A stretch of 64,000 nt of DNA from Burkholderiaceae bacterium (GCA_919902775.1 CAKKRJ010000007.1:1-64000), one strand, 5' to 3'. Positions 1 through 9,026 are shown, counted from the first letter of the stretch. Notes: generated from the letters alone by a model not told the origin. Program-made: numbers and translations.

Positions 1-829
1 AGAAGATCTTGACGCAGTGGCCGAACACGATGGGGTGCGACACCTTCATCATGGTGGCCTTGACGTGCAGCGAGAACATCACGCCGGTTTTGTGCGCGTC
101 TTCGATTTCTTTTTCGTAGAACTCGACCAGCGCTTTCTTGCTCATGAACATGCTGTCGATGACTTCACGGTCGAGCAGGGAAACTTTCGACTTCAAGATG
201 ATGGCCTTGCCACTCTTGGTGATCAACTCCATCTTCACGTCACGGGCGCGGTCCAGGGTGATGGACTTTTCACCATGGTAGAAGTCGCCAGCGTGCATGT
301 GCGAGACGTGCGAGCGCGAGGCCTGGCTCCACTCGGCCATGCTGTGGGGGTTCTTGCGGGCGAACTCTTTCACGGCACGGGGTGCACGGCGGTCCGAGTT
401 GCCTTCACGCAGCACAGGGTTCACGGCCGAGCCGGTGCACTTGGCATAGCGGGCCTTGAGGGCCTTTTCTTCATCGGTCTTGGCGTTCTCGGGGTAGTCG
501 GGCAGGGCGTAGCCTTTGGACTGCAGTTCTTTGATGGCGGCGGTCAACTGGCCCACAGAAGCGCTGATGTTGGGCAGCTTGATGATGTTGGCTTCGGGCT
601 TGAACGTGAGTTTGCCCAGCTCGGCCAGGTTGTTGGGGACACGTTGGTCCGGTGGCAACAGGTCCGAAAACTCACCCAAAACCCGGGCCGCCACGGAAAT
701 GTCGCTTTCGGCCACTTCGATGCCTGCCGGCGCCGTGAAGGTGCGGATGATCGGCAAAAACGCGGCTGTAGCCAACAAGGGGGCTTCGTCGGTCAGGGTG
801 TAAATGATCTTGGATTTGTCTGCAGCCAT
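1..829 (-). CDS. icd: Monomeric NADP-dependent isocitrate dehydrogenase, 5' part
   Basis: Oxidative decarboxylation of isocitrate to 2-oxoglutarate in the cytosolic TCA cycle. The visible 276 codons begin [17 protein letters not shown] and include [20 protein letters not shown] and the [21 protein letters not shown] region, typical of the large monomeric (type II, about 740 residue) enzyme rather than the dimeric form. The ATG at 829 follows a GAGAG ribosome site. The 3' two thirds lie beyond the left edge, so completeness cannot be judged. It is divergent from yebC with about 290 bases between them. The family call is firm from the distinctive N-terminal third. Confidence 0.93.
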   Translation of the reverse strand, partial: MAADKSKIIYTLTDEAPLLATAAFLPIIRTFTAPAGIEVAESDISVAARVLGEFSDLLPPDQRVPNNLAELGKLTFKPEANIIKLPNISASVGQLTAAIKELQSKGYALPDYPENAKTDEEKALKARYAKCTGSAVNPVLREGNSDRRAPRAVKEFARKNPHSMAEWSQASRSHVSHMHAGDFYHGEKSITLDRARDVKMELITKSGKAIILKSKVSLLDREVIDSMFMSKKALVEFYEKEIEDAHKTGVMFSLHVKATMMKVSHPIVFGHCVKIF

Positions 830-1121
830 GGGTACTCTCGCTATCAGGGATGTGAAAAAAGGAATACGTCGTCCGGCGGTGCGTCGAACGGATTCGGAAA
901 CCGCCCTTTTAAGGTGGTTTGACCCGAGACTTTATCTCAAATGCGCCCCTGTTTTGCTTACGTGGGCGCACCGATGAAGCCCCCGCAAGCTCAAACCGGG
1001 GGCGCGTGCAGCCGGGCGATTAAACTCAAGCCCCCCTCAGTCACACGCCAGGTCAGCCGACTTGGCGTCCCGTTACCCGGTCTGCGCCCTGGCGCGTGGC
1101 CACCAACCAAGGAACACACCC
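830..1121. other. Divergent intergenic region icd/yebC
   Basis: About 290 bases that must hold the promoters for icd (leftward) and yebC (rightward). A short ORF can be drawn here but it overlaps yebC out of frame and has no family look. The yebC ribosome site AAGGAA is at its right end (1109-1114). I see no convincing paired -35/-10, repeat or RNA gene. Confidence 0.5.
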
Positions 1122-1835
1122 ATGGGCGCGCAATGGAAAGCCAAAGGCAAAGCACAAGCCGCAGACGCCAGAGGCAAATTGTTTGGCCGCCTGGCCAAGG
1201 ACATCATGATTGCGGCCCGCAACGGTGCCGACCCGGCCGCCAACTCGCGCCTGCGCCTGGTGGTCGAACAGGCCCGCAAGGTGTCCATGCCCAAGGAAAC
1301 CCTGGAGCGCGCCATCAAGAAAGGCGCGGGCCTGTTGGGCGATGCCGTCAGCTTTGAACGCGTCATTTACGAAGGCTTTGCCCCGCACCAAGTGCCGGTG
1401 ATGATCGAGGTGCTGACCGACAACGTGAACCGCAGTGCGTCCGAGATGCGTGTGCTGTTCCGCAAAGGCCAGCAAGGCACATCGGGCTCGGTGTCATGGG
1501 ACTTCAACCATGTGGGTCTGATCGAGGCCGAGCCGACCCAGCCCGGGGCCGACCCGGAACTGGCCGCCATCGAAGCCGGTGCGCAAGACTTCGAGCCCGC
1601 CGACGAAGACGGCGTGACCGTGTTCATCACCGAAGCGACCGATCTGGACCTGGTCAGCCGCGCCCTGCCCGCGCACGGCTTCACCGTGGTGTCCGCCAAG
1701 CTGGGCTACCAACCCAAAAACCCGGTGAACCCAGCGAATCTGAGCGCAGAACAACTCGAAGAAGTGGAAGCCTTCCTGGGGGCCATCGACAACAACGACG
1801 ACGTGCAAAACGTGTTTGTGGGTTTGGCGGACTGA
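1122..1835 (+). CDS. yebC: YebC/PmpR-family protein (TACO1 family)
   Basis: A 237-residue member of the YebC family, proteins described both as DNA-binding regulators and as translation factors that help ribosomes through polyproline stretches. The start [19 protein letters not shown] is the family hallmark, followed by the [17 protein letters not shown] segment and a complete length. The reading frame stays open upstream to 1062, but the ATG at 1122 carries the conserved N-terminus and an AAGGAA site 8 bases before it. It is followed by a strong terminator. It seems to be a single-gene transcript. Confidence 0.93.
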   Translation: MGAQWKAKGKAQAADARGKLFGRLAKDIMIAARNGADPAANSRLRLVVEQARKVSMPKETLERAIKKGAGLLGDAVSFERVIYEGFAPHQVPVMIEVLTDNVNRSASEMRVLFRKGQQGTSGSVSWDFNHVGLIEAEPTQPGADPELAAIEAGAQDFEPADEDGVTVFITEATDLDLVSRALPAHGFTVVSAKLGYQPKNPVNPANLSAEQLEEVEAFLGAIDNNDDVQNVFVGLAD

Positions 1836-1852
1836 CGCCGCTCACGCCAGCC

Positions 1853-1887
1853 AAGGGCCTGACAGGTGATGCCTGTCAGGCCCTTTT
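1853..1887 (+). terminator. Rho-independent terminator after yebC
   Basis: A perfect stem (arm AAGGGCCTGACAGG at 1853-1866, partner 1872-1885, loop of 5) runs into TTTT. It begins 18 bases after the yebC stop. Confidence 0.9.
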
Positions 1888-2030
1888 GCTTGCAGCGAGG
1901 TTTTTAAAACACAGTGAACAGGCCCAAGCCTGGACGCGAGCCGCTACCGAGGTGGGTGCGCGCACGCACTGAGCCCTGCAGGCCCGCCCTCTAAAGTGGC
2001 CGTCTTTGATGCCACTTCAGGAGCAGGACC

Positions 2031-2534
2031 ATGCAATTGTCCGAACTGTGCCAGCGCGACATCCTCACCCTGAGCGCCGAAGCCTCGGTGCGCAAGGCCG
2101 CCGAACTCATGCGCACCCACCATGTGGGCGTGCTGGCCCTGACCGACCCCGAAGACCCCGCGCGCGTGGTGGGCGTGGTGACCGACCGAGACCTGGTCAT
2201 CCATTTGCTGGCGCAAGACCGCTCACCTCTGGAGCACAACATTGGCGCGTTCAGCACGGTTTATTTGATCCGGGTGCCCGGCACGGCCACGGTGCACGAA
2301 GCGGTTCAGGCCATGAACCAGCACGGGGTGCGGCGCATCTTCATCACCGAACCCGACGGGCGGTTGATGGGTTTGTTGTCCCTCGACGATCTGCTGGTCA
2401 CGCTGGCCGATGAACTGAGCGGGCTGTCACAGGCCTTGCGCATTGGCATCGACCTGGAGAGCAGCCGCACCTCGCCCATGTTCAACCCCAATGAAATGTC
2501 CGGTGGCATGTACCTGGCACAGCACGAACCCTGA
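2031..2534 (+). CDS. CBS-domain pair protein
   Basis: A 167-residue cytosolic protein made of two CBS motifs (about residues 8-60 and 75-130), each with the characteristic G-V-V/L-T/S-x-x-D-L turn (VGVVTDRDLV and MGLLSLDDLL). Tandem CBS pairs form a Bateman module that binds adenosine nucleotides and regulates a partner; no catalytic domain is attached here, so the partner is unknown. The ATG at 2031 has an AGGAGCAGG site about 10 bases upstream. It is monocistronic between yebC and the convergent KilA-N gene. Confidence 0.88.
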   Translation: MQLSELCQRDILTLSAEASVRKAAELMRTHHVGVLALTDPEDPARVVGVVTDRDLVIHLLAQDRSPLEHNIGAFSTVYLIRVPGTATVHEAVQAMNQHGVRRIFITEPDGRLMGLLSLDDLLVTLADELSGLSQALRIGIDLESSRTSPMFNPNEMSGGMYLAQHEP

Positions 2535-2857
2535 TGAAGCCGGGCCGTGAAAACTCAGACTCCAAAAAACAAACCCGACCAGCGAACTGGTCGGGTCGAT
2601 GGGTCGTCACGAGAGGATCGTCCCAAGGTTTGCCCAAAAGAAGAGTGTCGTTCTGATGGGCGGGGCGCATGAATGTGCCCCAGTGGATGCTTCGGTCAGT
2701 CACCCGACGTCAGCGATGCCACTTTAATCCCGCCTGGCGATGGCGGTCAAGTCGTTGTTACATTTTTCACGGACAGACCCAGACAGGCCGGTCAAGGCAC
2801 CCCGTTCAAACCCAGCTCTTTCAAAAAGCTAAGGCACCAGCCTTGTTTGCTTGTCGC
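2535..2857. other. Convergent intergenic region
   Basis: About 320 bases between the ends of the CBS gene and the KilA-N gene. Besides the terminator hairpin at 2562-2596 I see no coding signal; open frames across it are antisense extensions of the KilA-N gene. No repeat of the aroG 3' end was found here. Confidence 0.5.
2562..2596 (-). terminator. Terminator hairpin, mainly for the leftward KilA-N gene
   Basis: Arms ACCCGACCAG (2573-2582) and CTGGTCGGGT (2587-2596) with a 4-base CGAA loop. Read on the minus strand the stem is followed by TTTGTTTTTTGG, a terminator-like T tract. On the plus strand no T run follows, but the hairpin may still limit readthrough from the CBS gene. Confidence 0.75.
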
Positions 2858-3637
2858 TCACGATGCGAGCCTCTTGATGTGGTGATCTGTCAGCAAGCTT
2901 CGCATTTGCGAGATGGCAATCTCGTTGAGCTTTTGCAAGCGCTCAGGCGCAGGCAGCCCTTGGCGGATGAACACGGCGTTCAGGCTTTCCAGGTTGGTGA
3001 GCACCACCAGCTGCTCCAATGTGGCGTTGTCGCGCTGGTTGCCTTGCCCGTCGGGGTGGGTGTTTTGCCACTGTTTGGCGGTGTGCCCAAAGAGGGCCAC
3101 ATTCAGCAAATCGGCCTCGCTGGCGTACACCTGGCTGGCCTGTACTTTGGTGATGGTGGGCGGAATCAACGTCTCTTTGATGGCGTCGGTGTGGATGCGG
3201 TAGTTAATCTTGGAGAGGGTGCGCTGCAAGTTCCAACCCAACTGGAGGCGGTTGCTTTCTTCATCCTTGAGGCGGCGGAACTCCTTGACCAAGTAAATTT
3301 TGAACTCTGGGCTGATCCACATGCCAAATTCAAAAGCAATGTCAGGGTGTGCGTAGGTACCGCCATAGCGGCCTGCGGTGGCCTTGAGCCCAATGGCGCC
3401 TGTTTTTTCCACCCACTCTTTGACGCTGATTTTGTAGCTGTTGAGACCAGCCTGACTTTTAATTGCGGCGAATTCGCCGTAATTGAAACTGGGGTTGTAG
3501 ATCGACTCCCAGACGCCCAAAAACTCCACCGTATTCCGGTTGCGCAGCCAGTCTGAGATAAAAAACTCGCCATCTTTGGCGCGCAACATGTCGGTGAGCA
3601 AAATGGAGTCGCCATGAGGACCTGACACCACCGACAC
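2858..3637 (-). CDS. KilA-N domain protein, phage-type, N-terminus possibly shortened
   Basis: A 259-residue KilA-N protein. This DNA-binding fold is common in phage antirepressor-like proteins and in mobile islands. The recognisable core runs ISDWLRNRNTVEFLGVWE, then GRYGGTYAHPDIAFEFGMWI, followed by a C-terminal region with LQRTLSKINYRIHTDAIK and LLNVALFGHTAKQW. The start is a GTG at 3637. Family-like residues (FDIQGTS) continue upstream of it in frame for 12 codons until they hit the aroG stop codon at 3674-3676, with no start codon between. The gene lies 36 bases behind aroG on the same strand, so it could be cotranscribed. Its function here is unknown. Confidence 0.85.
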   Translation of the reverse strand: MSVVSGPHGDSILLTDMLRAKDGEFFISDWLRNRNTVEFLGVWESIYNPSFNYGEFAAIKSQAGLNSYKISVKEWVEKTGAIGLKATAGRYGGTYAHPDIAFEFGMWISPEFKIYLVKEFRRLKDEESNRLQLGWNLQRTLSKINYRIHTDAIKETLIPPTITKVQASQVYASEADLLNVALFGHTAKQWQNTHPDGQGNQRDNATLEQLVVLTNLESLNAVFIRQGLPAPERLQKLNEIAISQMRSLLTDHHIKRLAS

Positions 3638-3673
3638 GCTCGTGCCTTGGATGTCGAAATGGAAACGAAAGCG

Positions 3674-4765
3674 CTATTGCGACTGCTTCAATGACAAAAC
3701 AGCCCGGCGCTTTCGCACCGCCTGCGCCAACGCGTCCAGCACCGGCACCGTCTGTGCAAAGCTGATGCAAGCATCGGTGATCGACACACCGTGCACGAGC
3801 GGCTGGCCTTCTTTCAGGTCTTGCCGGCCCTCGTTCAGGTGGCTCTCGATCATCAGGCCCATGATGCGGCGGTCGCCCGCCGCCACTTGTGCGGCCACGT
3901 CGTGTGCCACCTCGATCTGTTTGCTGTGCTGCTTGCTGCTGTTGGCATGCGACACGTCCACCATGACCTGCGGCGCAATGCCTGAAGCGGCCAACACTTT
4001 GCACGCAGCATCCACATCGGCAGCGGCGTAGTTCGGGGTTTTGCCGCCACGCAAAATGATGTGCACATCCTGGTTGCCCCGGGTCTCGAAAATCGCGGCC
4101 TGGCCCATCTTGGTCATGCCCATGAAAGCGTGCGGCGCTTTGGACGCCACCACCGCATCGGCGGCGACTTTGACACCACCGTCCGTGCCGTTCTTGAAGC
4201 CCACCGGGCACGACAGGCCGCTGGCCAGCTGACGGTGGCTTTGGCTTTCGGTGGTGCGCGCACCGATCGCGCCCCAGGTGACCAGATCGCTGATGTACTG
4301 TGGACTGAGCAAATCCAGAAACTCGGTGGCCACGGGCACGCCCAGGTCAATGATGTCCAGCAACAATTTGCGCGCCATCTCCAGCCCCTGGTTCATGGCA
4401 AAGCTGCCGTCCAAGTGCGGGTCGTTGATGTAGCCCTTCCAGCCCACGGTGGTGCGCGGTTTTTCAAAATACACGCGCATCACGATCTGCAAATCCCGCG
4501 CATGCTTGTCGGCTTCGACCTTGAGCAGCTTCGCATACGCGATGGCCTGGTCGTGGTCATGGATCGAGCACGGACCGACCACAACCACCAGGCGGTCATC
4601 CAGGCCTTGCAACACGTTCGAAATGTCTTGGCGCGACGTCTCCACCAGCGCCAGATGCGCCGGCGACGCGGGCCACTGCTCTTCGAGCAGCGCAGGGGTC
4701 ATGAGCGGGCGCACCGAAGCAATGCGGGTGTCGTCGATGCGGGTTTTGTCTTGTGTGGAAAGCAT
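3674..4765 (-). CDS. aroG: 3-deoxy-7-phosphoheptulonate (DAHP) synthase, class I
   Basis: Condenses phosphoenolpyruvate with erythrose 4-phosphate, the first step of the shikimate pathway. The 363-residue protein carries class I (AroG/AroF/AroH) signatures: VVVVGPCSIHD, RVYFEKPRTTVGWKGYINDP, SGLSCPVGFKNGTDG and VDVSHANSSKQHSKQ. I take the ATG at 4765 (MLSTQDKTRIDDTRI); the frame is open further upstream but that part has no family character. The C-terminus ends normally (AQAVRKRRA) with a short SLKQSQ tail. It is divergent from the DUF3237 gene. Which aromatic amino acid inhibits it cannot be told. Confidence 0.95.
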   Translation of the reverse strand: MLSTQDKTRIDDTRIASVRPLMTPALLEEQWPASPAHLALVETSRQDISNVLQGLDDRLVVVVGPCSIHDHDQAIAYAKLLKVEADKHARDLQIVMRVYFEKPRTTVGWKGYINDPHLDGSFAMNQGLEMARKLLLDIIDLGVPVATEFLDLLSPQYISDLVTWGAIGARTTESQSHRQLASGLSCPVGFKNGTDGGVKVAADAVVASKAPHAFMGMTKMGQAAIFETRGNQDVHIILRGGKTPNYAAADVDAACKVLAASGIAPQVMVDVSHANSSKQHSKQIEVAHDVAAQVAAGDRRIMGLMIESHLNEGRQDLKEGQPLVHGVSITDACISFAQTVPVLDALAQAVRKRRAVLSLKQSQ

Positions 4766-4806
4766 GAAAGTGACCTGATAATGTGCGCAAAGTGTAAAGG
4801 CTTGCC

Positions 4807-5280
4807 ATGACCGAAACCCTGCCCCCACCGCGCCTTGAACACCTGTGCGACCTGGCCGTGACCATTGCCGCACCTGTGGAGGTGGGCCACACGCCCGCCG
4901 GTTTACGCCGCATGATCCCCATCACCGGCGGCACCGTCACCGGCGCCCAAATCAAGGGCAAAGTGCTGGCCGGTGGTGCCGATTTTCAGCTGATCCTGAA
5001 TGGCGGCACGCAAGCCCACCTGGACGCCCGCTACGTGATCGAGCTCGACGATGGCAGCCGGGTGTTTGTGCAAAACACCGCCTTGCGCGTGGCTTCGCTC
5101 GAAAATTCCCAACGCATCATGAACGGCCAGCCGGTCAACCCCGACGAGATTTACTTCCGCTGCCAGCCCAAACTGGAAGCCACAGCACCGCAGTGGGCCT
5201 GGCTGAGCGAAAGCCAGTTCATCGGCAGCGGGCGGCGCGCGCCCGACGGCGTGTATCTGAGTTTTTACCGGGTGATTTAG
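4807..5280 (+). CDS. DUF3237 (UPF0311) family protein
   Basis: A 157-residue cytosolic protein of the DUF3237 family, recognised by GHTPAGLRRMIPITGGTVTG near the N-terminus, the GGADFQLIL segment and GVYLSFYRVI at the end. The family forms a beta barrel of unproven role, often near catabolic genes. It is complete and divergent from aroG, the two starts being only 41 bases apart, so their promoters overlap. The Bug gene converges on it from the right. Confidence 0.85.
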   Translation: MTETLPPPRLEHLCDLAVTIAAPVEVGHTPAGLRRMIPITGGTVTGAQIKGKVLAGGADFQLILNGGTQAHLDARYVIELDDGSRVFVQNTALRVASLENSQRIMNGQPVNPDEIYFRCQPKLEATAPQWAWLSESQFIGSGRRAPDGVYLSFYRVI

Positions 5281-5303
5281 AGCAGCGCCAAAATTCTTGG
5301 CAT

Positions 5304-6269
5304 TCAATCGACCCGTGCCCCACTGGCGTCGACGGCACGCCTCCAACGCGCCAAGTCCTTGCGGAAATAGGCTGTGAACTCCTGACTTCCCTGCCCGATG
5401 ACATCGGTCCCTTTGGACTGCATGGAGGCCCGGAAAGCCTGATCGGCCAGCAAGCGGGGCAGCTCTTGGTCGAGCCGACGGGCCACCTCGACAGGAAGCC
5501 GGGCAGGACCCGCCAAGCCAAACCACGACGTCACGCCGTAATCATTCACACTTTCCCCCACTGCGGGCACATCCGGCAGGGCAGGACTGCGCTTTTCACT
5601 GGTGACGCCCAACACCCGCACCTTGCCGGACTTGGCCAGTGGGATCACCGTGGCCAACGTTGGGAAGCCAAATGTCACATCTCCTGCAATGACCGATGTG
5701 ACGATCTCGGGCGCTCCGCGATAAGGGATGTGCACCGCGCGAACACCCGTCATCGCCTTGAAGAGTTCGGCGGCCAAATGCGCACCCGTACCGTTACCCC
5801 CCGATGAGTAGTTGTACTTGCCCGGTGCGGCCTTCAGCAAAGTCACCAATTCCTGAACGCTGCGAACAGGTGAATCCCCTGCCACGATCAAGGCATGCGG
5901 CATATCGAACGCGAGGTTCAGGAAACTGAAGTCCTTGTGCACATCAAACGGAACCTGGCGATACAGGGAGGCATTGATGCCCAAACCGCTGGTGACCAGG
6001 CCCAAGGTGTATCCATCGCTGGGTGCTTTGGCAATGGCATCAAATCCAATGTTGCCGCCCGCACCTGGCCGGTTATCCACCACCAGACCTTGCCCCAACG
6101 CGGGCCCCAGTTTGTCAGCCAAAGCGCGCGCCAGCACGTCAGGCGCACTTCCTGCGATATAGGGCACCACCAGCTTGATGGGCTTGTTCGGCCAACTGCT
6201 CGTCTGCGTCCACCCTTCTCGCAGGATCGCCGTGCCCGCCAACGCCGTGAGCATTTGTCGTCTTTTCAT
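5304..6269 (-). CDS. Bug/TctC-family periplasmic binding protein (sulfatase-linked)
   Basis: A 321-residue solute-binding protein of the tripartite tricarboxylate transporter (Bug) family. The start MKRRQMLTALAGTAIL is a twin-arginine-like or Sec signal. The mature start PNKPIKLVVPYIAG, the PGAGGNIG segment and YRGAPEIVTSVIAGDVTFGF are hallmarks. The ATG at 6269 has AAGGAG 6 bases upstream; the longer frame to 6332 overlaps the sulfatase. It lies 52 bases downstream of the sulfatase on the same strand, so it probably binds a product or substrate of that enzyme. No TctA/TctB membrane partner is in the window, as is usual for orphan Bug proteins. Ligand unknown. Confidence 0.9.
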   Translation of the reverse strand: MKRRQMLTALAGTAILREGWTQTSSWPNKPIKLVVPYIAGSAPDVLARALADKLGPALGQGLVVDNRPGAGGNIGFDAIAKAPSDGYTLGLVTSGLGINASLYRQVPFDVHKDFSFLNLAFDMPHALIVAGDSPVRSVQELVTLLKAAPGKYNYSSGGNGTGAHLAAELFKAMTGVRAVHIPYRGAPEIVTSVIAGDVTFGFPTLATVIPLAKSGKVRVLGVTSEKRSPALPDVPAVGESVNDYGVTSWFGLAGPARLPVEVARRLDQELPRLLADQAFRASMQSKGTDVIGQGSQEFTAYFRKDLARWRRAVDASGARVD

Positions 6270-6321
6270 GTTGTCTCCTTGCGATAAAAAATTTGATGCA
6301 ACCGATATTTGTCTTCGGGGC

Positions 6322-7770
6322 TCATGCGGCACCCGTCCTGGCAGTCGGTGCAGGCGTTGCCCCAGCAGCCCCCATGCCGGAGGCCACCTCGATGCCCCCC
6401 ATCCGATCGATCATGGCCTGCTGATCCTGCTTGGCCAACGCATCCATCGCTTCGGGATCGCAAATGTCGCGCAACGCGGCCTGCATGGCTTGCAGTACCG
6501 CCGCATGCGCTGGGTCAGAGGCCAGATCGCGCAACTCTTCAGGGTCGAGCGCCAAGTCAAACAATTCGGGTGCATGGCGCACGTAATGGATCAGCTTGTA
6601 GCGGCCGCGACGCAACATGAAGGCCGCCGTGTTGCTGCCCGCTGCATGGTATTCACTCAAGATCACACGATCGGCCTGGACCGGGGCTTGTGCCAACTGC
6701 CGCAACGACTGTCCAGGACGGGCTTGCATCTCCGGCGCAGGGTCCAGACCTACAGACTCCAGGATGGTGGGAAACAAGTCCAACAAATCCACCGGTGTTT
6801 CGCAAATGCCGGGCGCAATGCCAGGTCCGGCCACGATCATAGGAACGCGTGCAGACTCTTCGTACAGCGTTGATTTCCCCCAGAGACCACGCGATCCCAG
6901 GTTGTCGCCGTGATCGGCGGTGTAGACCACGGTGGTGTTGTCTTGCAACCCACTGGCTTGCAGCGCCTGCAGAATTTGGCCCACATTGTGGTCCAAGAAA
7001 CTGCACAGCCCGTAATACGCGCGAAAGGCCTGCGCACGCTCTTCCGGGCTTTTGAAGGATTCTTCCACCTGTTCAAAATCGGCATAAGCCTGAATCCAGG
7101 GGTGGCGTTGATGACCGTCTTGTGGGTGCAGTTTGACCGGCGGGATCGGCATGTCTGCATACAGGTCATAAAACTGTGGCGGCGCAATCAACGGAAAATG
7201 CGGCGCGACCAAACCAACGTAAAGCACGAAGGGCTCAGCACGCCCACTTTGCGCGTGCAGCCAGTCCACAGCGGTGCGTGTCACTTCCTCGTCGTACTGG
7301 GTATAGGACGATTCGCCTCGCCCGATCTTTTCGCCCAACATGCGTTGACCGGCAAAGCGCAACAAATACGGATCACGGATCGAGGCCCAGACCATGCCAT
7401 GGCCCCCCACCACATGCATGGGCAGGTGTTCTTTGTCGAAACCGACCGGGTCACCTTCGGCGCGGTAATGCAGCTTGCCGACGCTCTCGACTTGAATACC
7501 ATGCTCCTGGAGCACATGGCCCCAGCCGCGAATCTGACCGTGGTAGGGCAAGGCGTTGTCCCACAAACGGGCCTGGTGTACACGCATGCCCGTGGCAAAA
7601 GCGGCACGCGCAGGCACACAAATCGGGCTGGGCGTGTAGGCACTGGAAAACCGCACACCGCGCGCAGCCAAAGCATCGATGTGGGGCGTTTTTACAAATT
7701 GACTGCCATAGCAGCCACTGTGTCTTGGATCGTGTTCATCCGACATGATGACGATGACGTTTTGGCGCAT
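6322..7770 (-). CDS. Sulfatase (alkaline phosphatase superfamily)
   Basis: A 482-residue hydrolase of sulfate esters. The metal site begins IMSDEHDP (Asp11), and Cys51-Val-Pro-Ala-Arg55 fits the C-x-P-x-R motif whose Cys is converted to formylglycine. TADHGDNLGSRGLWGK supplies the second metal and substrate region. No signal peptide is visible, so it should be cytosolic, as in choline- and aryl-sulfatases of this clade. It is first in an operon with the Bug gene and divergent from a Crp/Fnr regulator, which probably controls it. No formylglycine-generating enzyme is in the window. The substrate is not deducible. Confidence 0.92.
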   Translation of the reverse strand: MRQNVIVIMSDEHDPRHSGCYGSQFVKTPHIDALAARGVRFSSAYTPSPICVPARAAFATGMRVHQARLWDNALPYHGQIRGWGHVLQEHGIQVESVGKLHYRAEGDPVGFDKEHLPMHVVGGHGMVWASIRDPYLLRFAGQRMLGEKIGRGESSYTQYDEEVTRTAVDWLHAQSGRAEPFVLYVGLVAPHFPLIAPPQFYDLYADMPIPPVKLHPQDGHQRHPWIQAYADFEQVEESFKSPEERAQAFRAYYGLCSFLDHNVGQILQALQASGLQDNTTVVYTADHGDNLGSRGLWGKSTLYEESARVPMIVAGPGIAPGICETPVDLLDLFPTILESVGLDPAPEMQARPGQSLRQLAQAPVQADRVILSEYHAAGSNTAAFMLRRGRYKLIHYVRHAPELFDLALDPEELRDLASDPAHAAVLQAMQAALRDICDPEAMDALAKQDQQAMIDRMGGIEVASGMGAAGATPAPTARTGAA

Positions 7771-7835
7771 TGGTGTCTCCCATTTGAAACGGGCAGACCA
7801 CGCTGTCCATCCCGAGAAGGCACATCCTTGAACAA

Positions 7836-7864
7836 TTCCTGCACAATTTCAGTTCCCGCAGGAA
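7836..7864. promoter_or_regulatory. Inverted repeat between sulfatase and Crp/Fnr gene
   Basis: TTCCTGC (7836-7842) is repeated inverted as GCAGGAA (7858-7864) with 15 bases between. Within it GTTCCCGCAGGAAC (7852-7865) is itself palindromic and overlaps the ribosome site of the Crp/Fnr gene. The position suits an operator for autoregulation and for the divergent sulfatase operon. It does not match the classical TGTGA-N6-TCACA or TTGAT-N4-ATCAA sites. Confidence 0.4.
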
Positions 7865-7869
7865 CAATC

Positions 7870-8556
7870 ATGTTGCAAACCATCTTCAGCGCCAAACCCG
7901 AAAGCCACGGTCTGAGTCAACAGTTGGGCTTGGCGTTGGCCAAACGCATTCCTGAAACCCACAGCCCGGTCATGCGCATTGCGGTGGGCCAAACTTTGTT
8001 GCATTCAGGTGTCGCGATCACGCGGTTACCGTTGCTGCTGTCAGGCCGTATCGACTGTGTCGTGCACCTGAACAAAGGAGAAACCGGCGACATCATCCCC
8101 GTCTCTTTTGAAGCGGGTGAAGTTGTTTTACTCTCACAACTTTTTTGCAATATCCCCGTCTGGGTCGATCTGGTGGCGGCAGAAAACTGCACCGTCCGCT
8201 GGCTGGATGTGAAACACCTTGAAGTCCTGATCGAGACAGACCCGGCACTGCTGTTGTTATTGACACGGTTTCTTTCGCAACGTCTGCGCGAAGTGCAAAC
8301 ACGCGAACGCGGCTGGATTGAGCGAAGCGTGCACAACCGCGTGTGCGCACACCTCACACGGCTGGCGCAAAAATCCCAAGTTGACGCACAGGGTCACACC
8401 TGGATAGCGGCCACACATGAAGAATTGGCAGCGCGTTGTGGCGTCAGTCGTCCCAAACTGTCGCAAGAGCTCAAACGCCTGGAGCAAGCGGGTTGCATCC
8501 GACTGAGTCGTGGAAAAATCGAGATTCTTCGTCTGGCAGGTGTGCTGGAGATGTGA
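7870..8556 (+). CDS. Crp/Fnr-family transcriptional regulator
   Basis: A 228-residue regulator with an N-terminal cyclic-nucleotide-type beta barrel (about residues 20-130) and a C-terminal winged helix-turn-helix (HEELAARCGVSRPKLSQELKRLEQAGCIRLSRGKIEI). It has no Fnr-type N-terminal cysteine cluster. The frame is open far upstream (to 6910), but only the part from ATG 7870 is family-like and it has an AGGAA site. It is divergent from the sulfatase-Bug operon and probably its regulator; the effector is unknown. Confidence 0.88.
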   Translation: MLQTIFSAKPESHGLSQQLGLALAKRIPETHSPVMRIAVGQTLLHSGVAITRLPLLLSGRIDCVVHLNKGETGDIIPVSFEAGEVVLLSQLFCNIPVWVDLVAAENCTVRWLDVKHLEVLIETDPALLLLLTRFLSQRLREVQTRERGWIERSVHNRVCAHLTRLAQKSQVDAQGHTWIAATHEELAARCGVSRPKLSQELKRLEQAGCIRLSRGKIEILRLAGVLEM

Positions 8557-8570
8557 GCCGCCAACACGGA

Positions 8571-9026
8571 TCACAGCGGCAAACCCGCCCCTGGCTTGAT
8601 GTCGCGCAGCACGATGCTGGATCGCACATGCGCCACAGCGGGCAGCTTGAACAAGGTGTTCATCAGGAAGTGTTCGTAGGCCTCGATGTCTTGCGCCATG
8701 ATGGTCAGCACATAGTCTGACTGACCGGTGGTCGAGTAGCAGTGCACGATGTGCGGCGTGGCCTGCACGGCGGCTTCAAATTCGGCCACGGTTTTTTCGG
8801 TGTGCTGGGTCAGATTGATCTCGGCCATCACCATCAAATTCAGGCCCACCTTTTTGCGGTCCACCTGCACGGTGTAGCCGGTGATGACCCCTTGCGCCTC
8901 CATCTCCTTGATGCGTTTCCAGCACGGCGTGGCCGACAACCCCACCCGCTCCGAGATCTGCTGCACGGTCATGCGCGAGTCCTCTTGCAAGGCTTCGAGA
9001 ATTTTCAGGCTGTAAACGTCGTTCAT
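8571..9026 (-). CDS. Lrp/AsnC-family transcriptional regulator
   Basis: A 151-residue regulator: N-terminal helix-turn-helix (residues 1-50, MTVQQISERVGLSATPCWKRIKEM) and C-terminal RAM ligand domain (about 65-140, with HCYSTTGQSDYVLTIMAQD). Lrp proteins of this type sense an amino acid and act on neighbouring catabolic genes. It is divergent from the indolepyruvate oxidoreductase, which handles transaminated aromatic amino acids, so an aromatic or related amino acid is a reasonable effector (inference). The start MNDVYSL at 9026 is the only sensible one. Confidence 0.92.
   Translation of the reverse strand: MNDVYSLKILEALQEDSRMTVQQISERVGLSATPCWKRIKEMEAQGVITGYTVQVDRKKVGLNLMVMAEINLTQHTEKTVAEFEAAVQATPHIVHCYSTTGQSDYVLTIMAQDIEAYEHFLMNTLFKLPAVAHVRSSIVLRDIKPGAGLPL

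Noticed and set aside
941..1357. A 138-codon frame upstream of and overlapping yebC
   Set aside because: It overlaps yebC in another frame and has no homology-like pattern or ribosome site.
6910..7869. Long upstream extension of the Crp/Fnr gene
   Set aside because: The added part is antisense to the sulfatase; the regulator's own ATG at 7870 has a ribosome site and the family start.
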